Positions 10,425 through 19,575 are shown, counted from the first letter of the stretch. The stretch is 64,000 bases of DNA from Microbacterium sp. APC 3901 (GCF_030407765.1 NZ_JASDCU010000005.1:62001-126000); one strand, 5' to 3'. Translations and numbers: made by a program. The notes: generated by a model from the sequence alone, not told the origin.

Positions 10425-12383
10425 ATGCCCATTCTTCCGAGCATCTCAGGACCCCGTGATCTCGACTCCCTCTCTGAGGAGCAGCTCATCGAACTCGCCG
10501 GCGAGGTCCGCGAGTTCCTCGTCGAGAACGTGTCTCGTACCGGCGGCCATCTCGGCCCCAACCTCGGAGTGGTCGAGCTCACGATCGCTCTGCACCGGAC
10601 CTTCTCGTCGCCCGACGATCCGTTCATCTTCGACACCGGACACCAGTCCTACGTGCACAAACTGCTCACGGGGCGACAGGACTTCTCGTCTCTCCGTCTC
10701 CGCGGCGGACTCGCAGGCTACCCCCAGCGCGGCGAGAGCGCGCACGATGTGGTCGAGTCCTCCCACGCCTCGAGCTCTCTCAGCTGGGCGGACGGCGTGT
10801 CGCGTGCACTGACGGCGACCGGTCGCGGCGATCGTCACGTCGTCGCGGTGGTCGGAGACGGCGCGCTCACAGGCGGAATGACGTGGGAGGCCCTCAACAA
10901 CATCTCGGATGACAACGACCGCAACCTGGTGATCGTCGTCAACGACAACGGGCGCTCGTACGCCCCGACGATCGGCGGGATGTCGCGATACCTGAACCGG
11001 GTGCGCACCGCCGCGACCTATAAAGAGCTGCACCACAAGTCCGATCGGCTCTTCCGCGCCTTCGGGCCCGTCGGTCGGGCGGTCTTCCGAGGTGTACGGG
11101 GCGGTACGCACGGATTCCTGTCACGCTTCACGAACAACGAAGCGCTGTATTCCAATCTCGACATCAAGTACCTCGGGCCGGTCGACGGGCACGACCTCCC
11201 GGCTCTCCTCGAGACCCTCGAACTCGCGAAATCCTACGGCGCTCCGGTCATCGTGCACGCCATCACGGAGAAGGGGCGCGGATACCAGCCGGCCCGTGAC
11301 GACGAGGCCGACCAGTTCCATGCTGTCGGGCGCATCGATCCGACCACGGGCGAGACCCTCTCGTCGGGCGGCACCGGCTGGACTGATGTGTTCTCGGACG
11401 CACTGGTCTCGGTGGGCGAGCGTCGAGATGACGTCATCGCCATGACGGCAGCGATGCTGCGTCCCACGGGGCTGGCTCCATTCGCCGAGCGCTTCCCCGA
11501 CCGCGTCTATGACGTGGGCATCGCCGAGCAGCACGCGGTGGCCTCCGCCGCAGGACTCGCGTTCGGCGGGCTGCACCCCGTCGTGGCGCTGTATGCGACC
11601 TTCATCAACCGCGCCTTCGATCAGGTGCTCATGGACGTCGCTCTGCATCGTGCGGGCGTCACCTTCGTCCTCGACCGCGCGGGTGTCACCGGGCCAGACG
11701 GCCCCAGCCACCACGGCATGTGGGACCTCGCGATGCTGCAGATCGTCCCGCACATCCGCATCGCGGCACCGCGAGACGCGGCGCGCCTGACGGAGGCTCT
11801 CGACGAGGCCGTCCTGGTGGACGACGCCCCCACGGTCATCCGGTTCCCCAAGGGCGATGTCTCGCCCGAGCTGCCCGCGATCGAACGACTGCACGACGGT
11901 GTGGACGTGCTGGCGCGAGGAGAATCCGAGGACGTCCTGCTGGTGGCCATCGGCCCGTTCGCGGCTCTCGCGATGGATGTCGCCGAGCGACTGCGCGCGC
12001 AGGGCATCGGCGCGACGGTGATCGATCCGCGCTGGGCGATCCCCGTGCAGCCCTCGATCGTGAGCATGGCTGCACGGCATCGTCTGGTGATCACCATCGA
12101 AGACGGCATCCGCGTCGGCGGCATCGGCACTCGCGTTCGTCAGGTGCTTCGCGAGGCGGGTATCGACACCGCCGTCGACGAGCTGGGACTGCCGGATGAG
12201 TTCATCGATCACGCCTCGCGGGACCAGATCCTCGCGGACGCGGGTCTCACCGCGTCGAATATCGCGCAGGATGTCGTCTCTCAGGTGCTCGGAACGCGGA
12301 TCCCGGTCGCACGGGACGCCGGTGCGACCGGAACGAGCGACGCGGACGGTGCGATCGACGTGCCGCTCCACGACCGACGCTGA
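10425..12383 (+). CDS. dxs: 1-deoxy-D-xylulose-5-phosphate synthase
   Basis: Thiamine-diphosphate enzyme condensing pyruvate and glyceraldehyde 3-phosphate to DXP, the first step of the MEP isoprenoid pathway. 652 residues, full length for the family. The ThDP motif is VVGDGALTGG with WEALNN (about residue 145), the pyrimidine domain has EQHAVASAAGLAFGG and PDGPSHHGMWD, and the C-terminal transketolase domain has TIEDGIRVGGIG. Monocistronic between the acnA terminator and the convergent band-7 locus. The start is set by AGGAGG. Confidence 0.97.
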   Translation: MPILPSISGPRDLDSLSEEQLIELAGEVREFLVENVSRTGGHLGPNLGVVELTIALHRTFSSPDDPFIFDTGHQSYVHKLLTGRQDFSSLRLRGGLAGYPQRGESAHDVVESSHASSSLSWADGVSRALTATGRGDRHVVAVVGDGALTGGMTWEALNNISDDNDRNLVIVVNDNGRSYAPTIGGMSRYLNRVRTAATYKELHHKSDRLFRAFGPVGRAVFRGVRGGTHGFLSRFTNNEALYSNLDIKYLGPVDGHDLPALLETLELAKSYGAPVIVHAITEKGRGYQPARDDEADQFHAVGRIDPTTGETLSSGGTGWTDVFSDALVSVGERRDDVIAMTAAMLRPTGLAPFAERFPDRVYDVGIAEQHAVASAAGLAFGGLHPVVALYATFINRAFDQVLMDVALHRAGVTFVLDRAGVTGPDGPSHHGMWDLAMLQIVPHIRIAAPRDAARLTEALDEAVLVDDAPTVIRFPKGDVSPELPAIERLHDGVDVLARGESEDVLLVAIGPFAALAMDVAERLRAQGIGATVIDPRWAIPVQPSIVSMAARHRLVITIEDGIRVGGIGTRVRQVLREAGIDTAVDELGLPDEFIDHASRDQILADAGLTASNIAQDVVSQVLGTRIPVARDAGATGTSDADGAIDVPLHDRR

Positions 12384-12437
12384 TCGACGTCGCGTGCCGC
12401 GCGTCGGACGCTGACGGGGACGCAGGGAACCCGGCGA

Positions 12438-13132
12438 TCAGTTCAGGGCGTGCAGGGCGGCGACGGCCTGGGCTCCTCGATCGGACTCGCGGAGCGCGGT
12501 GGAGAGCAGGTAGCCGTCGGTCAGCGCATCGCCGGTGACCATGACACGCACCAGCTCGACTCCGCACGCGCGGCGCACCTCCTCGGCGCTGGCCGCGATC
12601 ACGCGGGTGTTGATCTCGTCGTTGTGCGGCAGCTCCGCGCCGTCGAGTCCACGGATGACGTCTCGCAGCGCTGCGCCGACGATGTTCGAGGCGCGTTCCT
12701 TACGTTGACGACGTCGAGCTCGAAGACCCGGAGATCTCGTCCGGTCGGTATCGGGCGCCACTCGAACGATGCATGCACGCGGTGCTGATGCCCGTTCGCG
12801 CCGGTCATCTCGCGCGCAGGCAGATCAGTGGCGCGACAGCGCACATCGATGAGCCGGTACCAGTAGAACAGCGGGAACGCTCCGTGGGATCCCGGGTCGA
12901 GCACGACGACCTCGCCCACTGCACCGCCGCGGGACGTGGGACGACGCTGTGGACGGTTCCGGATGATCGGCTTTCCGTTCCGCGTGCGGATCGCCGCCCA
13001 CCCCTCGTCGACTGTGACGACGAAGATCTTCAACAGCGCCGGCACGACCAGGAGGATCGTGAGGATCGCCGTGCCGGTCTTGAAGAGGCCCGACATTCCC
13101 TTGCCGCCCAGCATCGAGAGGAGCATGTCCAT
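12438..13132 (-). pseudogene. SPFH/band-7 domain protein, interrupted by a frameshift
   Basis: Two overlapping minus-strand frames together read as one short band-7 (SPFH) membrane protein. The N-terminal part has a membrane segment (TILLVVPALLKIFVVTV) and DEGWAAIRTRNGKP, continuing to FEWRPIPTGRDLRVFELDVV. The reading then continues in another frame as KERASNIVGAALRDVIRGLD to SDRGAQAVAALHALN. The switch lies near 12698-12707, where loss of one base (for example AACCGT to AACGT) would explain it. AGGAGG lies 12 nt before the ATG at 13132. Either a broken gene or a sequencing error; the intact form would be about 230 residues. The band-7 assignment is by general pattern. Confidence 0.6.
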
Positions 13133-13206
13133 GCCACAACTGTGCCTCCTCGAGCGCACGCAGATGACGATCTTCGACCCGCCCGCACAGGTGTTCATGC
13201 TCTGTT

Positions 13207-13252
13207 CCGCGCTCGTTACCCGGCCTGCCGCGAGGCGGATACGGGAGCGCGG
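13207..13252. repeat. Inverted repeat between glpD and the band-7 locus
   Basis: CCGCGCTC (13207-13214) pairs with GAGCGCGG (13245-13252) about 20 nt past the glpD stop. There is no U-run, so a terminator role is uncertain. Confidence 0.3.
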
Positions 13253-13272
13253 CGCTGCGGCGAGCGGCGTCG

Positions 13273-14718
13273 TCAGGAGAGCTCGGAGAGGATCTCGGCG
13301 ACCACTGATTCGACGTGTGCTCGCTGGCGCTCCCGGTCCGCATCGACGAGTCCGACGCGCGTGCGTCGATCGAGCACGTCATCCGCGGTCATCGCACCCT
13401 CGGAGCGGACGGCGAAATCGATGTGCGCACGCGTGACCTGCCCGCGTTCCACGCCGGGCCTCACCGCGACGGCAGTGTCGGTGAGCCGCAGGGATGCCGT
13501 GCTGCTGGGGCCCGCGTCGAGGCCCGCGGTGTCGACGGCGAGGTCGACGGCATCCTCGGCCATCCGTCGGTAGGTGGTCAGCTTGCCTCCGAGCACGTTG
13601 ATGAAGCCCTTCTCGGAGACGGCGACGAGATGACGACGAGAGATGTCCGCGGTCGAGGTCGCGCCGGTGTCGACCAGCGGGCGCAGCCCCGCGAATGATC
13701 CGCGGACCTGATCCCGCGTGATCGGCGCGGACAGCACACGGTTGAGGTTCGTGAGCAGGAACGCGATGTCGCCCTCGGTCGCCACGGGCACGCGGGGCAC
13801 CGGCCCCGGAGAATCCTCATCCGTCAGTCCGACGATCACCCGTCCGTGCTGCTGCGGCAGTGCGAACACGTATCGACTGATCGAGCCCTCGTGCGGAATC
13901 GTCAGCGCGGCCGAGGGGTCGCCGAGATCTGCGGCGTCGAGCACGATATGCGTCCCGCGACTGGGACGCACCGTGATCGACTCGTCGAGGCTCCCGGCCC
14001 AGACGCCGGTGGCATTGACGACCGCACGGGCGCGGACATCGAGACGCTCGCCCGTCAGCACGTCTTCTGCTGTCGCGCCGTCTGCACGCAGTTCGAGCGC
14101 TCGCACCCGGGTGAGGATGCGAGCCCCGCGACCGGCTGCGGTCCTGGCGACCGTGACGACCAGGTGTGCATCGTCGGCGAGCTGGCCGTCGTACGACAGC
14201 ATCCCGCCTCGAAGCCCCGCGTGGCCGAGCGCAGGAACAAGGCGCTGCGCCGTTCGCGCCGACACGAGGCGCGGCGGAGGGAGGAAACGACGCGGCGTGC
14301 GTGCTCGCACTCGGAGCACGTCTCCCATCGCCATCCCGAGCGACCCGGCTGCGCGCTGGCGCGCCGTCACTCCGGGCGCGAAGGGAAGGAGCTGACCGAG
14401 CGGGCGGATGAGATGCGGCGCGATCCGCGTCATCAGCAGGTGGCGCTCGACGGCGCTCTCCTTCGCAGTGGCGAGATCACCGGTGGCGAGGTAGCGAAGT
14501 CCGCCGTGCACGAGCTTCGAGCTGAACCGGCTGGTCCCGAACGCGAGGTCCTCAGCCTCGAGAAGAGTGACGCTCAGACCTCGTGCTGCAGCGTCGAGCG
14601 CCACACCGACGCCCGTGATGCCACCGCCGATGACGAGGACATCCACCGGCTCGTCGCCGGCTCGGCGCAGCTCTGCGGCCCGACGCGCGACGTTGAGGTC
14701 GGGGGAGTGCGAGGTCAT
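13273..14718 (-). CDS. glpD: FAD-dependent glycerol-3-phosphate dehydrogenase
   Basis: 481-residue flavoprotein oxidising sn-glycerol 3-phosphate to dihydroxyacetone phosphate and passing electrons to the respiratory chain at the membrane. The FAD-binding motif is VLVIGGGITGVGVALDA near the N-terminus; FGTSRFSSKLVHGGLRYL and PSRGTHIVLD are family signatures, and the C-terminal region has VLGGKLTTYRRMAEDAVD. The ATG at 14718 overlaps the stop of the upstream TetR gene (ATGA), so the regulator and glpD are translationally coupled. The pair matches Rv2250c-Rv2249c (glpD1) of M. tuberculosis. Confidence 0.93.
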   Translation of the reverse strand: MTSHSPDLNVARRAAELRRAGDEPVDVLVIGGGITGVGVALDAAARGLSVTLLEAEDLAFGTSRFSSKLVHGGLRYLATGDLATAKESAVERHLLMTRIAPHLIRPLGQLLPFAPGVTARQRAAGSLGMAMGDVLRVRARTPRRFLPPPRLVSARTAQRLVPALGHAGLRGGMLSYDGQLADDAHLVVTVARTAAGRGARILTRVRALELRADGATAEDVLTGERLDVRARAVVNATGVWAGSLDESITVRPSRGTHIVLDAADLGDPSAALTIPHEGSISRYVFALPQQHGRVIVGLTDEDSPGPVPRVPVATEGDIAFLLTNLNRVLSAPITRDQVRGSFAGLRPLVDTGATSTADISRRHLVAVSEKGFINVLGGKLTTYRRMAEDAVDLAVDTAGLDAGPSSTASLRLTDTAVAVRPGVERGQVTRAHIDFAVRSEGAMTADDVLDRRTRVGLVDADRERQRAHVESVVAEILSELS

Positions 14719-15323
14719 GGCCGGAGCAGCCCGTCTAGCGCGGCGCGCAGCTCTCGCTCCCACGATTCCTCGGAGAGGAGCTCCGAGACCGTCCCGTGCG
14801 AGAGCACTGCCGACTGGGCGATGAGCAGCAACATGACCGCGATCTCGCCTGGATCGCCGGCGCGAACCGTCCCGCCACGCTGGGCAGCGCCGATCGCCGT
14901 GGCCAGCCAGCCCAGGATCATGCGCTGGCTCGACCCGACCCTCTGCAGCGTGTACCGGGTGAACGCTTCCGGCTCTTCCTCCAGAAGTCGCCCGTACACG
15001 GTGTCGGCGCGGAAGAGAGTGGAGAAGCGGAGAACGTCATCGACGAGTTCGTGACGGGTGGTGGCATGACTCGGGAAATCCTCGAGGATCAGGGCGACTC
15101 TGCGGAGAAGGGCCGCTCGCACGACGTCGTCGGCGTCGCTCCAACTGCGATAGATGGTGGGCCGGCTGTGCCCGGCACGCCGAGCGAGCTCCGCGATCGT
15201 CACGCCGTGCACGCCGCGACGGGCGATCAGGTCGTCGGCTGCGTCGAGGATGCGGGATCGCGTGGGATCCCGATCGGGCGCACTGCGGTCTGATGCCTCG
15301 GCGAGTGCTTGACGTTCTTCCAT
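14715..15323 (-). CDS. TetR/AcrR-family regulator
   Basis: 202-residue repressor. The helix-turn-helix is TIAELARRAGHSRPTIYRSW (about residues 43-62) within a typical TetR N-terminus (TRSRILDAADDLIARRGVHG); the rest is a ligand-binding helical domain. It is divergent from the flavoprotein gene at 15344 with only 20 bp between the two starts, and coupled to glpD on its own strand. It probably regulates both arms of this glycerolipid locus; the ligand is unknown. Confidence 0.88.
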   Translation of the reverse strand: MEERQALAEASDRSAPDRDPTRSRILDAADDLIARRGVHGVTIAELARRAGHSRPTIYRSWSDADDVVRAALLRRVALILEDFPSHATTRHELVDDVLRFSTLFRADTVYGRLLEEEPEAFTRYTLQRVGSSQRMILGWLATAIGAAQRGGTVRAGDPGEIAVMLLLIAQSAVLSHGTVSELLSEESWERELRAALDGLLRP

Positions 15324-15343
15324 GATGTGTCACACTGTAACGC
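15324..15343. promoter_or_regulatory. Divergent operator/promoter of the tetR and flavoprotein genes
   Basis: The 20-bp gap between two opposite starts contains the palindrome GTGTCACAC (15327-15335). TACAGT on the minus strand (15339-15334) could be a -10 for tetR, so a bound regulator would block it. Both transcripts must have very short or no leaders. Confidence 0.5.
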
Positions 15344-16966
15344 ATGAGTCGAGAGAGCGGCAGAGTCGCCGTGCGGTCGGAGATGCGCTGGAACGGCTGG
15401 GGGGATCCAGCCCGGGCATCGGATCTGCCGCGCGCGGTGCGGATGCTTTTGCCGTTGCTGCTGGGACGCCTGCAGAAGCCCGCATCCGCGGTCGACCTCG
15501 CCGACGTGCAGCTCGAGACATCGTCACTTCGCGGGGACGACCTGCGGGAGTTCGCGGCAGTGGTCGGAGCCGAGCACGTCGACACGACGGACGAGTCGAG
15601 GATCCGCCATGCAGGTGGGCGCTCGACACCGGACCTGCTCAGACGGCGGAGGCGGCATCAAGCTGCGCCGGATGCGATCGTGTGTGCAGGGAACCACGAC
15701 GAGGTCGTGGCCGTGCTCCGCCTGTGCGCTGACCGGGGGATAGCGGTGATCCCGTTCGGCGGAGGGACGAGTGTGGTCGGCGCCCTCGACCCCGAGCGCG
15801 GCGCCCACCGCGCGGTGATCAGCCTGGATCTGCGGCGGCTCTCCGGCCTCATCCGTCTCGACGAGGTGAGCGGAGAAGCCCGTATCGCCGCAGGGACGAC
15901 CGGTCCGGATGCCGAGGCGCTGCTGGCTGCTCGGGGCTTCGAACTCGGGCACTACCCGCAGAGCTTCCGATATGCCACGATCGGCGGATTCGCCGCTGCG
16001 CGCTCGTCGGGGCAGAACTCGGCCGGGCACGGACGGTTCGATTCGATGGTCACCGGTCTCAGAGTCGCGACCCCGACCGGAGACGTCGATCTCGGTCGAT
16101 CACCGGGCTCCGCAGCCGGGCCCGATCTCATCAGGGTCTTCCTCGGATCGGAGGGCATCTTCGGAGTCATCACCGAGGTCTGTGTCCGCGTGCATCCGGT
16201 GCCACGAGAACGAGTCCTCGAGGCGTGGAGCTTCGCGGACTTCGCGCACGGAGTCGACGGTCTGCGGCAGGTGGCCCAGAGCGGTGGCGGCCCCACCGTC
16301 ATCCGCCTCTCCGACGAGGCCGAGACCGCCGTCAGCCTCGCCCAGGTGGGCCGGATCGGAAAGGCGCTCGCGAAGGGTGCGAGCATCGTCACGGTGTACG
16401 AGGGTGACGGCATCGCCGAGCGTCGAGCACGTACGTCCGAGATCCTGACAGCTGCGGGAGGAGTGTCATCCGGCGAGGGCGCTGCGGAGGGATGGCTCGA
16501 CGGCCGTTTCGACGGTCCGTACCTGCGCGATTCCCTGCTGGATGCGGGAGTGTTCTGCGAGACGCTGGAGACTGCGACCACCTGGTCGAACCTGTCGGCG
16601 CTCAAGGCCGAGATCACCGCCGCACTTCGCGATGGATTCGCGGATGCCGGCGCCAGATCGTATGTGATGTGCCATGTCTCGCACGTCTATCCCACGGGGG
16701 CCTCGCTGTATTTCACGGTGCTCGCGAACCTCCGATACGACCCCCTGGAGGCGTGGACGGAGATCAAGAGACAGGTGAATGATTCGCTCATCTCGGCTGG
16801 GGGCACGATCAGCCATCACCACGCGGTCGGTCGCGATCATGCCCCATGGCTCGAGCAGGAGATCGGAGCGACGGGGGTGCGAATTCTGACGGCGATCAAG
16901 CGAGAGCTCGACCCGACGTGGATCCTCAACCCGGGCGCGGTCATCACCTCGGATCGGTCGGGCTGA
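15344..16966 (+). CDS. FAD-binding oxidase, alkylglycerone-phosphate-synthase-like
   Basis: 540-residue FAD-linked protein of the AGPS/D-lactate-dehydrogenase superfamily. It begins with EMRWNGWGDP, then a PCMH-type FAD domain with IPFGGGTSVVGALDP and IGGFAAARSSGQNSAGHGRF. The C-terminal domain has MCHVSHVYPTGASLYF and the HHHAVGRDHAPWL motif typical of alkyl-DHAP synthases. In eukaryotes such enzymes exchange the acyl chain of acyl-DHAP for a fatty alcohol to start ether lipids; the bacterial role is not established. Downstream the diacylglycerol kinase begins 1 nt after the stop. The order matches Rv2249c-Rv2252. Confidence 0.85.
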   Translation: MSRESGRVAVRSEMRWNGWGDPARASDLPRAVRMLLPLLLGRLQKPASAVDLADVQLETSSLRGDDLREFAAVVGAEHVDTTDESRIRHAGGRSTPDLLRRRRRHQAAPDAIVCAGNHDEVVAVLRLCADRGIAVIPFGGGTSVVGALDPERGAHRAVISLDLRRLSGLIRLDEVSGEARIAAGTTGPDAEALLAARGFELGHYPQSFRYATIGGFAAARSSGQNSAGHGRFDSMVTGLRVATPTGDVDLGRSPGSAAGPDLIRVFLGSEGIFGVITEVCVRVHPVPRERVLEAWSFADFAHGVDGLRQVAQSGGGPTVIRLSDEAETAVSLAQVGRIGKALAKGASIVTVYEGDGIAERRARTSEILTAAGGVSSGEGAAEGWLDGRFDGPYLRDSLLDAGVFCETLETATTWSNLSALKAEITAALRDGFADAGARSYVMCHVSHVYPTGASLYFTVLANLRYDPLEAWTEIKRQVNDSLISAGGTISHHHAVGRDHAPWLEQEIGATGVRILTAIKRELDPTWILNPGAVITSDRSG

Positions 16967-16967
16967 C

Positions 16968-17879
16968 GTGGCTGAGCACGTCGCCGTGCTGTCGAACCCG
17001 TTCTCCGGCAAAGGGCGCGGCGCGCAGGAGGCCGAGGCCGCCCTCGCCCATCTGCGCGCCAGAGGCCTGGACGTGCGGGTGTACGCGGGAGAGTCGGCCG
17101 CGTCCGGGCGGATGCTGGTGGCGCAGGCCCTCGATGAGAGCCCTCGGGTGCTCGTCGTCATCGGAGGCGACGGCACGCTGTCCGGCATCCTCGACGCAGT
17201 GTGCGCGGCCGGCATCCCCGTCGTGCTGGTGCCGGCTGGCACCGGCAACGACCTTGCTCGAGCTCTGGGGCTGCCCCGCCGCGACCCGGTCGCCGCGGCC
17301 GAGCTCGCCCTGACCGGCGTTCCGCGCGCGATCGATGTCGGCGAGGTCCGCGCCGCGGGGCGGACCGACCTGTTCCTGACGATCGCCGCCCTCGGATTCG
17401 ATGCGAAGGTCAGCGATCGCACCAACCGGCTGCGCTGGCCGCGCGGCGTGCTGCGCTACTACCTCGCTCTGGTCGTCGAGCTCGTGCGTCTCCGGCCGAT
17501 GGAGTTCACTGTGTCAGTCGACGGCGAGCCGCCGAGCCAGGAACCGGGCACACTCGTCGCGGTGGGCAACACCGCGAGCTACGGAGGAGGGATGCCCCTG
17601 TGCGTCGGCGCCGCCGCAGACGACGGGCTGCTGGACATCGTGCAGGTCGCGCCGCTGACACGACTCCGGCTGCTGCGCTTGTTCCCCCTGCTGCTGCGGG
17701 GAGCGCATCTGACGAGATCCGAGGTGACCCGCCGTCAGGCCCGTTCCGTGACGGTCAGCGCCCCGGGGCTCGTCGTCTACGCCGACGGAGAGCGGATCGC
17801 CGAGAACGAGTGCACCATCGGAATCCGCCGGGCGGCTCTGACGATCCTCGTGCCCGCCGCTGCGGGGGAGCGGCGATGA
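16968..17879 (+). CDS. Diacylglycerol kinase / lipid kinase (YegS/DagK family)
   Basis: 303-residue soluble lipid kinase phosphorylating diacylglycerol or a related lipid to feed phospholipid synthesis. The catalytic domain has LSNPFSGKGRG (nucleotide binding), VIGGDGTLSGIL (the GGDGT signature, about residue 65) and PAGTGNDLARALGLPR; the C-terminal beta domain has GNTASYGGGMPLCVGAAADDG. GTG start at 16968; the stop overlaps the ATG of the next gene (ATGA). The M. tuberculosis homologue in the same order, Rv2252, is a DAG kinase linked to phosphatidylinositol mannoside supply. Confidence 0.92.
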   Translation: MAEHVAVLSNPFSGKGRGAQEAEAALAHLRARGLDVRVYAGESAASGRMLVAQALDESPRVLVVIGGDGTLSGILDAVCAAGIPVVLVPAGTGNDLARALGLPRRDPVAAAELALTGVPRAIDVGEVRAAGRTDLFLTIAALGFDAKVSDRTNRLRWPRGVLRYYLALVVELVRLRPMEFTVSVDGEPPSQEPGTLVAVGNTASYGGGMPLCVGAAADDGLLDIVQVAPLTRLRLLRLFPLLLRGAHLTRSEVTRRQARSVTVSAPGLVVYADGERIAENECTIGIRRAALTILVPAAAGERR

Positions 17880-19528
17880 ACGACACCTCGCGCGATCCGC
17901 AGCACGGCGGTCCCTTCGATGAGGAGGTCGTCGTCATCGGCTCGGGGTTCGGCGGCTCGGTGGCCGCGCTGCGGCTGGCGGAGAAGGGCTATCGCGTCCG
18001 CGTGTACGAGGCCGGTCGTCGCTTCGAGGACGAGGACTTCCCGAAGACCAACTGGAACGTCCGCCGCTACCTGTGGGCGCCCAGGCTCGGCTGCTTCGGC
18101 ATCCAGCGCATCCATCGGCTGCCGCATGTCATGATCCTCGCGGGAGCAGGGGTGGGCGGAGGCTCTCTCAACTACGCGAACACCTTGTATCAGCCCAGCG
18201 GTGCGTTCTTCGACGATCCGCAGTGGAGTGCTCTCGCGGAGTGGGAGGCCGATCTCGCGCCGCACTATGCGACGGCGAAGCGGATGCTCGGAGTGGTCGA
18301 GCGTTATCCGCACACCGGCCCGGTCGAGCGCATCATGGCGGGTGCAGCCGACGACCTCGGTGTGGGCAGCACGTTCCGGCACGCACCGGTCGGCGTCTGG
18401 TTCGGAAAGCCCGGCGAGCGCACACCGGATCCCTTCTTCGGCGGCGAGGGCCCCGACCGCACAGGCTGTACGCTGTGCGGAAACTGCATGGTCGGATGCC
18501 GCGTCGGCGCCAAGAACACCCTGATGAAGAACTATCTCGCACTCGCCGAGAAACGCGGTGCCGTCATCGAAGCGCTGCGCACCGTCACCGAGGTGCGTGA
18601 ACTACCCGACGGTGGCTTCGCGGTGACGACGGAGCGAAGCGGGGCGTGGTTCCGGCCCGAGCGTCGCACCGTCCGCGCACGTCAGGTGGTGCTGGCCGCG
18701 GGGACGTGGGGTACGCAGCAGCTGCTGCACCGGATGAAACGCGCCGGGGCGCTTCCTCGCGTGTCCGATGCGGTCGGCCGCCTCACCCGGACCAACTCGG
18801 AGGCTCTCGACGGCGCCGTGGCCGTCTCGGTTCCTGCCTCTCTCGAACTCGCCCGAGGAGTCGCGATCACCACGTCGTTCCACATCGACGCGAACACGCA
18901 CGTCGAGAATGTGCGGTACGGGCCGGGATCGAATCTCATGGGTGCGCTCGCGTCGGTCATGGTGCCGGGCGACCGCGGGCTCGGACGACGACTGGCGAGT
19001 CTGATGGGTCAGTTCCTTCGAGGTCCGATCCGTCAGCTGCGTCTGGGGTCGCTTCGACGCTGGAGTGAACGCGGCATCATCGCGCTCGTGATGCAGACCG
19101 CCGACAACTCGCTCACGCTGTCGCTGCGTCGACGCCTCGGGCGGCTCGTGATGACGAGCAGACAGGGGCACGGCAAGCCGAACCCGAGCTACCTGCCGCA
19201 GGCGCACCGCGCGGCCGCGGCGATCGCGGCGCGCGTCGAGACCGAGGGCGGCGTCGCGGCTGCGGCCCGAGGATCATGGCCCGAGGTCTTCGGCATCCCG
19301 CTGACCGCTCACTTCCTCGGCGGTGCCGTCATCTCATCCAGCCCCGAGACCGGCGTGGTCGATCTCTACCACCGCGTGTGGGGGCATCCGGGCCTGCATG
19401 TGGTCGACGGCGCCGCTGTGCCGGCCAACCCCGGAGTGAACCCCTCGCTGACGATCACCGCGCTCGCTGAGCGAGCGCTCTCGCACTGGCCACGCTGCGG
19501 CGAGGTCGACGAGCGCCCGACGCTGTAG
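17876..19528 (+). CDS. GMC-family oxidoreductase (cholesterol-oxidase-like, with Cys cluster)
   Basis: 550-residue FAD oxidoreductase. The FAD motif is VVIGSGFGGSVAALRLAEKG near the N-terminus, followed by LAGAGVGGGSLNYANTLYQP. Around residue 200 lies GCTLCGNCMVGC (C-x2-C-x2-C-x3-C), a ferredoxin-like cluster seen in the ChoD-type subgroup and followed by AKNTLMKNYLALAE. The C-terminus has NPGVNPSLTITALAER. The substrate is probably a hydrophobic alcohol; sterol oxidation is not established. The ATG at 17876 overlaps the kinase stop. No residue upstream of it looks like part of this family. Confidence 0.85.
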   Translation: MNDTSRDPQHGGPFDEEVVVIGSGFGGSVAALRLAEKGYRVRVYEAGRRFEDEDFPKTNWNVRRYLWAPRLGCFGIQRIHRLPHVMILAGAGVGGGSLNYANTLYQPSGAFFDDPQWSALAEWEADLAPHYATAKRMLGVVERYPHTGPVERIMAGAADDLGVGSTFRHAPVGVWFGKPGERTPDPFFGGEGPDRTGCTLCGNCMVGCRVGAKNTLMKNYLALAEKRGAVIEALRTVTEVRELPDGGFAVTTERSGAWFRPERRTVRARQVVLAAGTWGTQQLLHRMKRAGALPRVSDAVGRLTRTNSEALDGAVAVSVPASLELARGVAITTSFHIDANTHVENVRYGPGSNLMGALASVMVPGDRGLGRRLASLMGQFLRGPIRQLRLGSLRRWSERGIIALVMQTADNSLTLSLRRRLGRLVMTSRQGHGKPNPSYLPQAHRAAAAIAARVETEGGVAAAARGSWPEVFGIPLTAHFLGGAVISSSPETGVVDLYHRVWGHPGLHVVDGAAVPANPGVNPSLTITALAERALSHWPRCGEVDERPTL

Positions 19529-19535
19529 ACACGAA

Positions 19536-19565
19536 GGAGGGGGCCGCCTCATGGCGACCCCCTCC
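19536..19565. terminator. Bidirectional terminator between the GMC gene and fadB
   Basis: Stem GGAGGGGG-x-CGCC / GGCG-x-CCCCCTCC around a TCAT loop, with one mismatch, 10 bp before the convergent fadB stop. Confidence 0.8.
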
Positions 19566-19575
19566 GATGTTCAGA

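Noticed and set aside
17201..17875. Upstream extension of the GMC oxidase frame by 225 codons
   Set aside because: It lies fully within the lipid kinase gene; the ATG at 17876 gives the typical ATGA overlap and family start.
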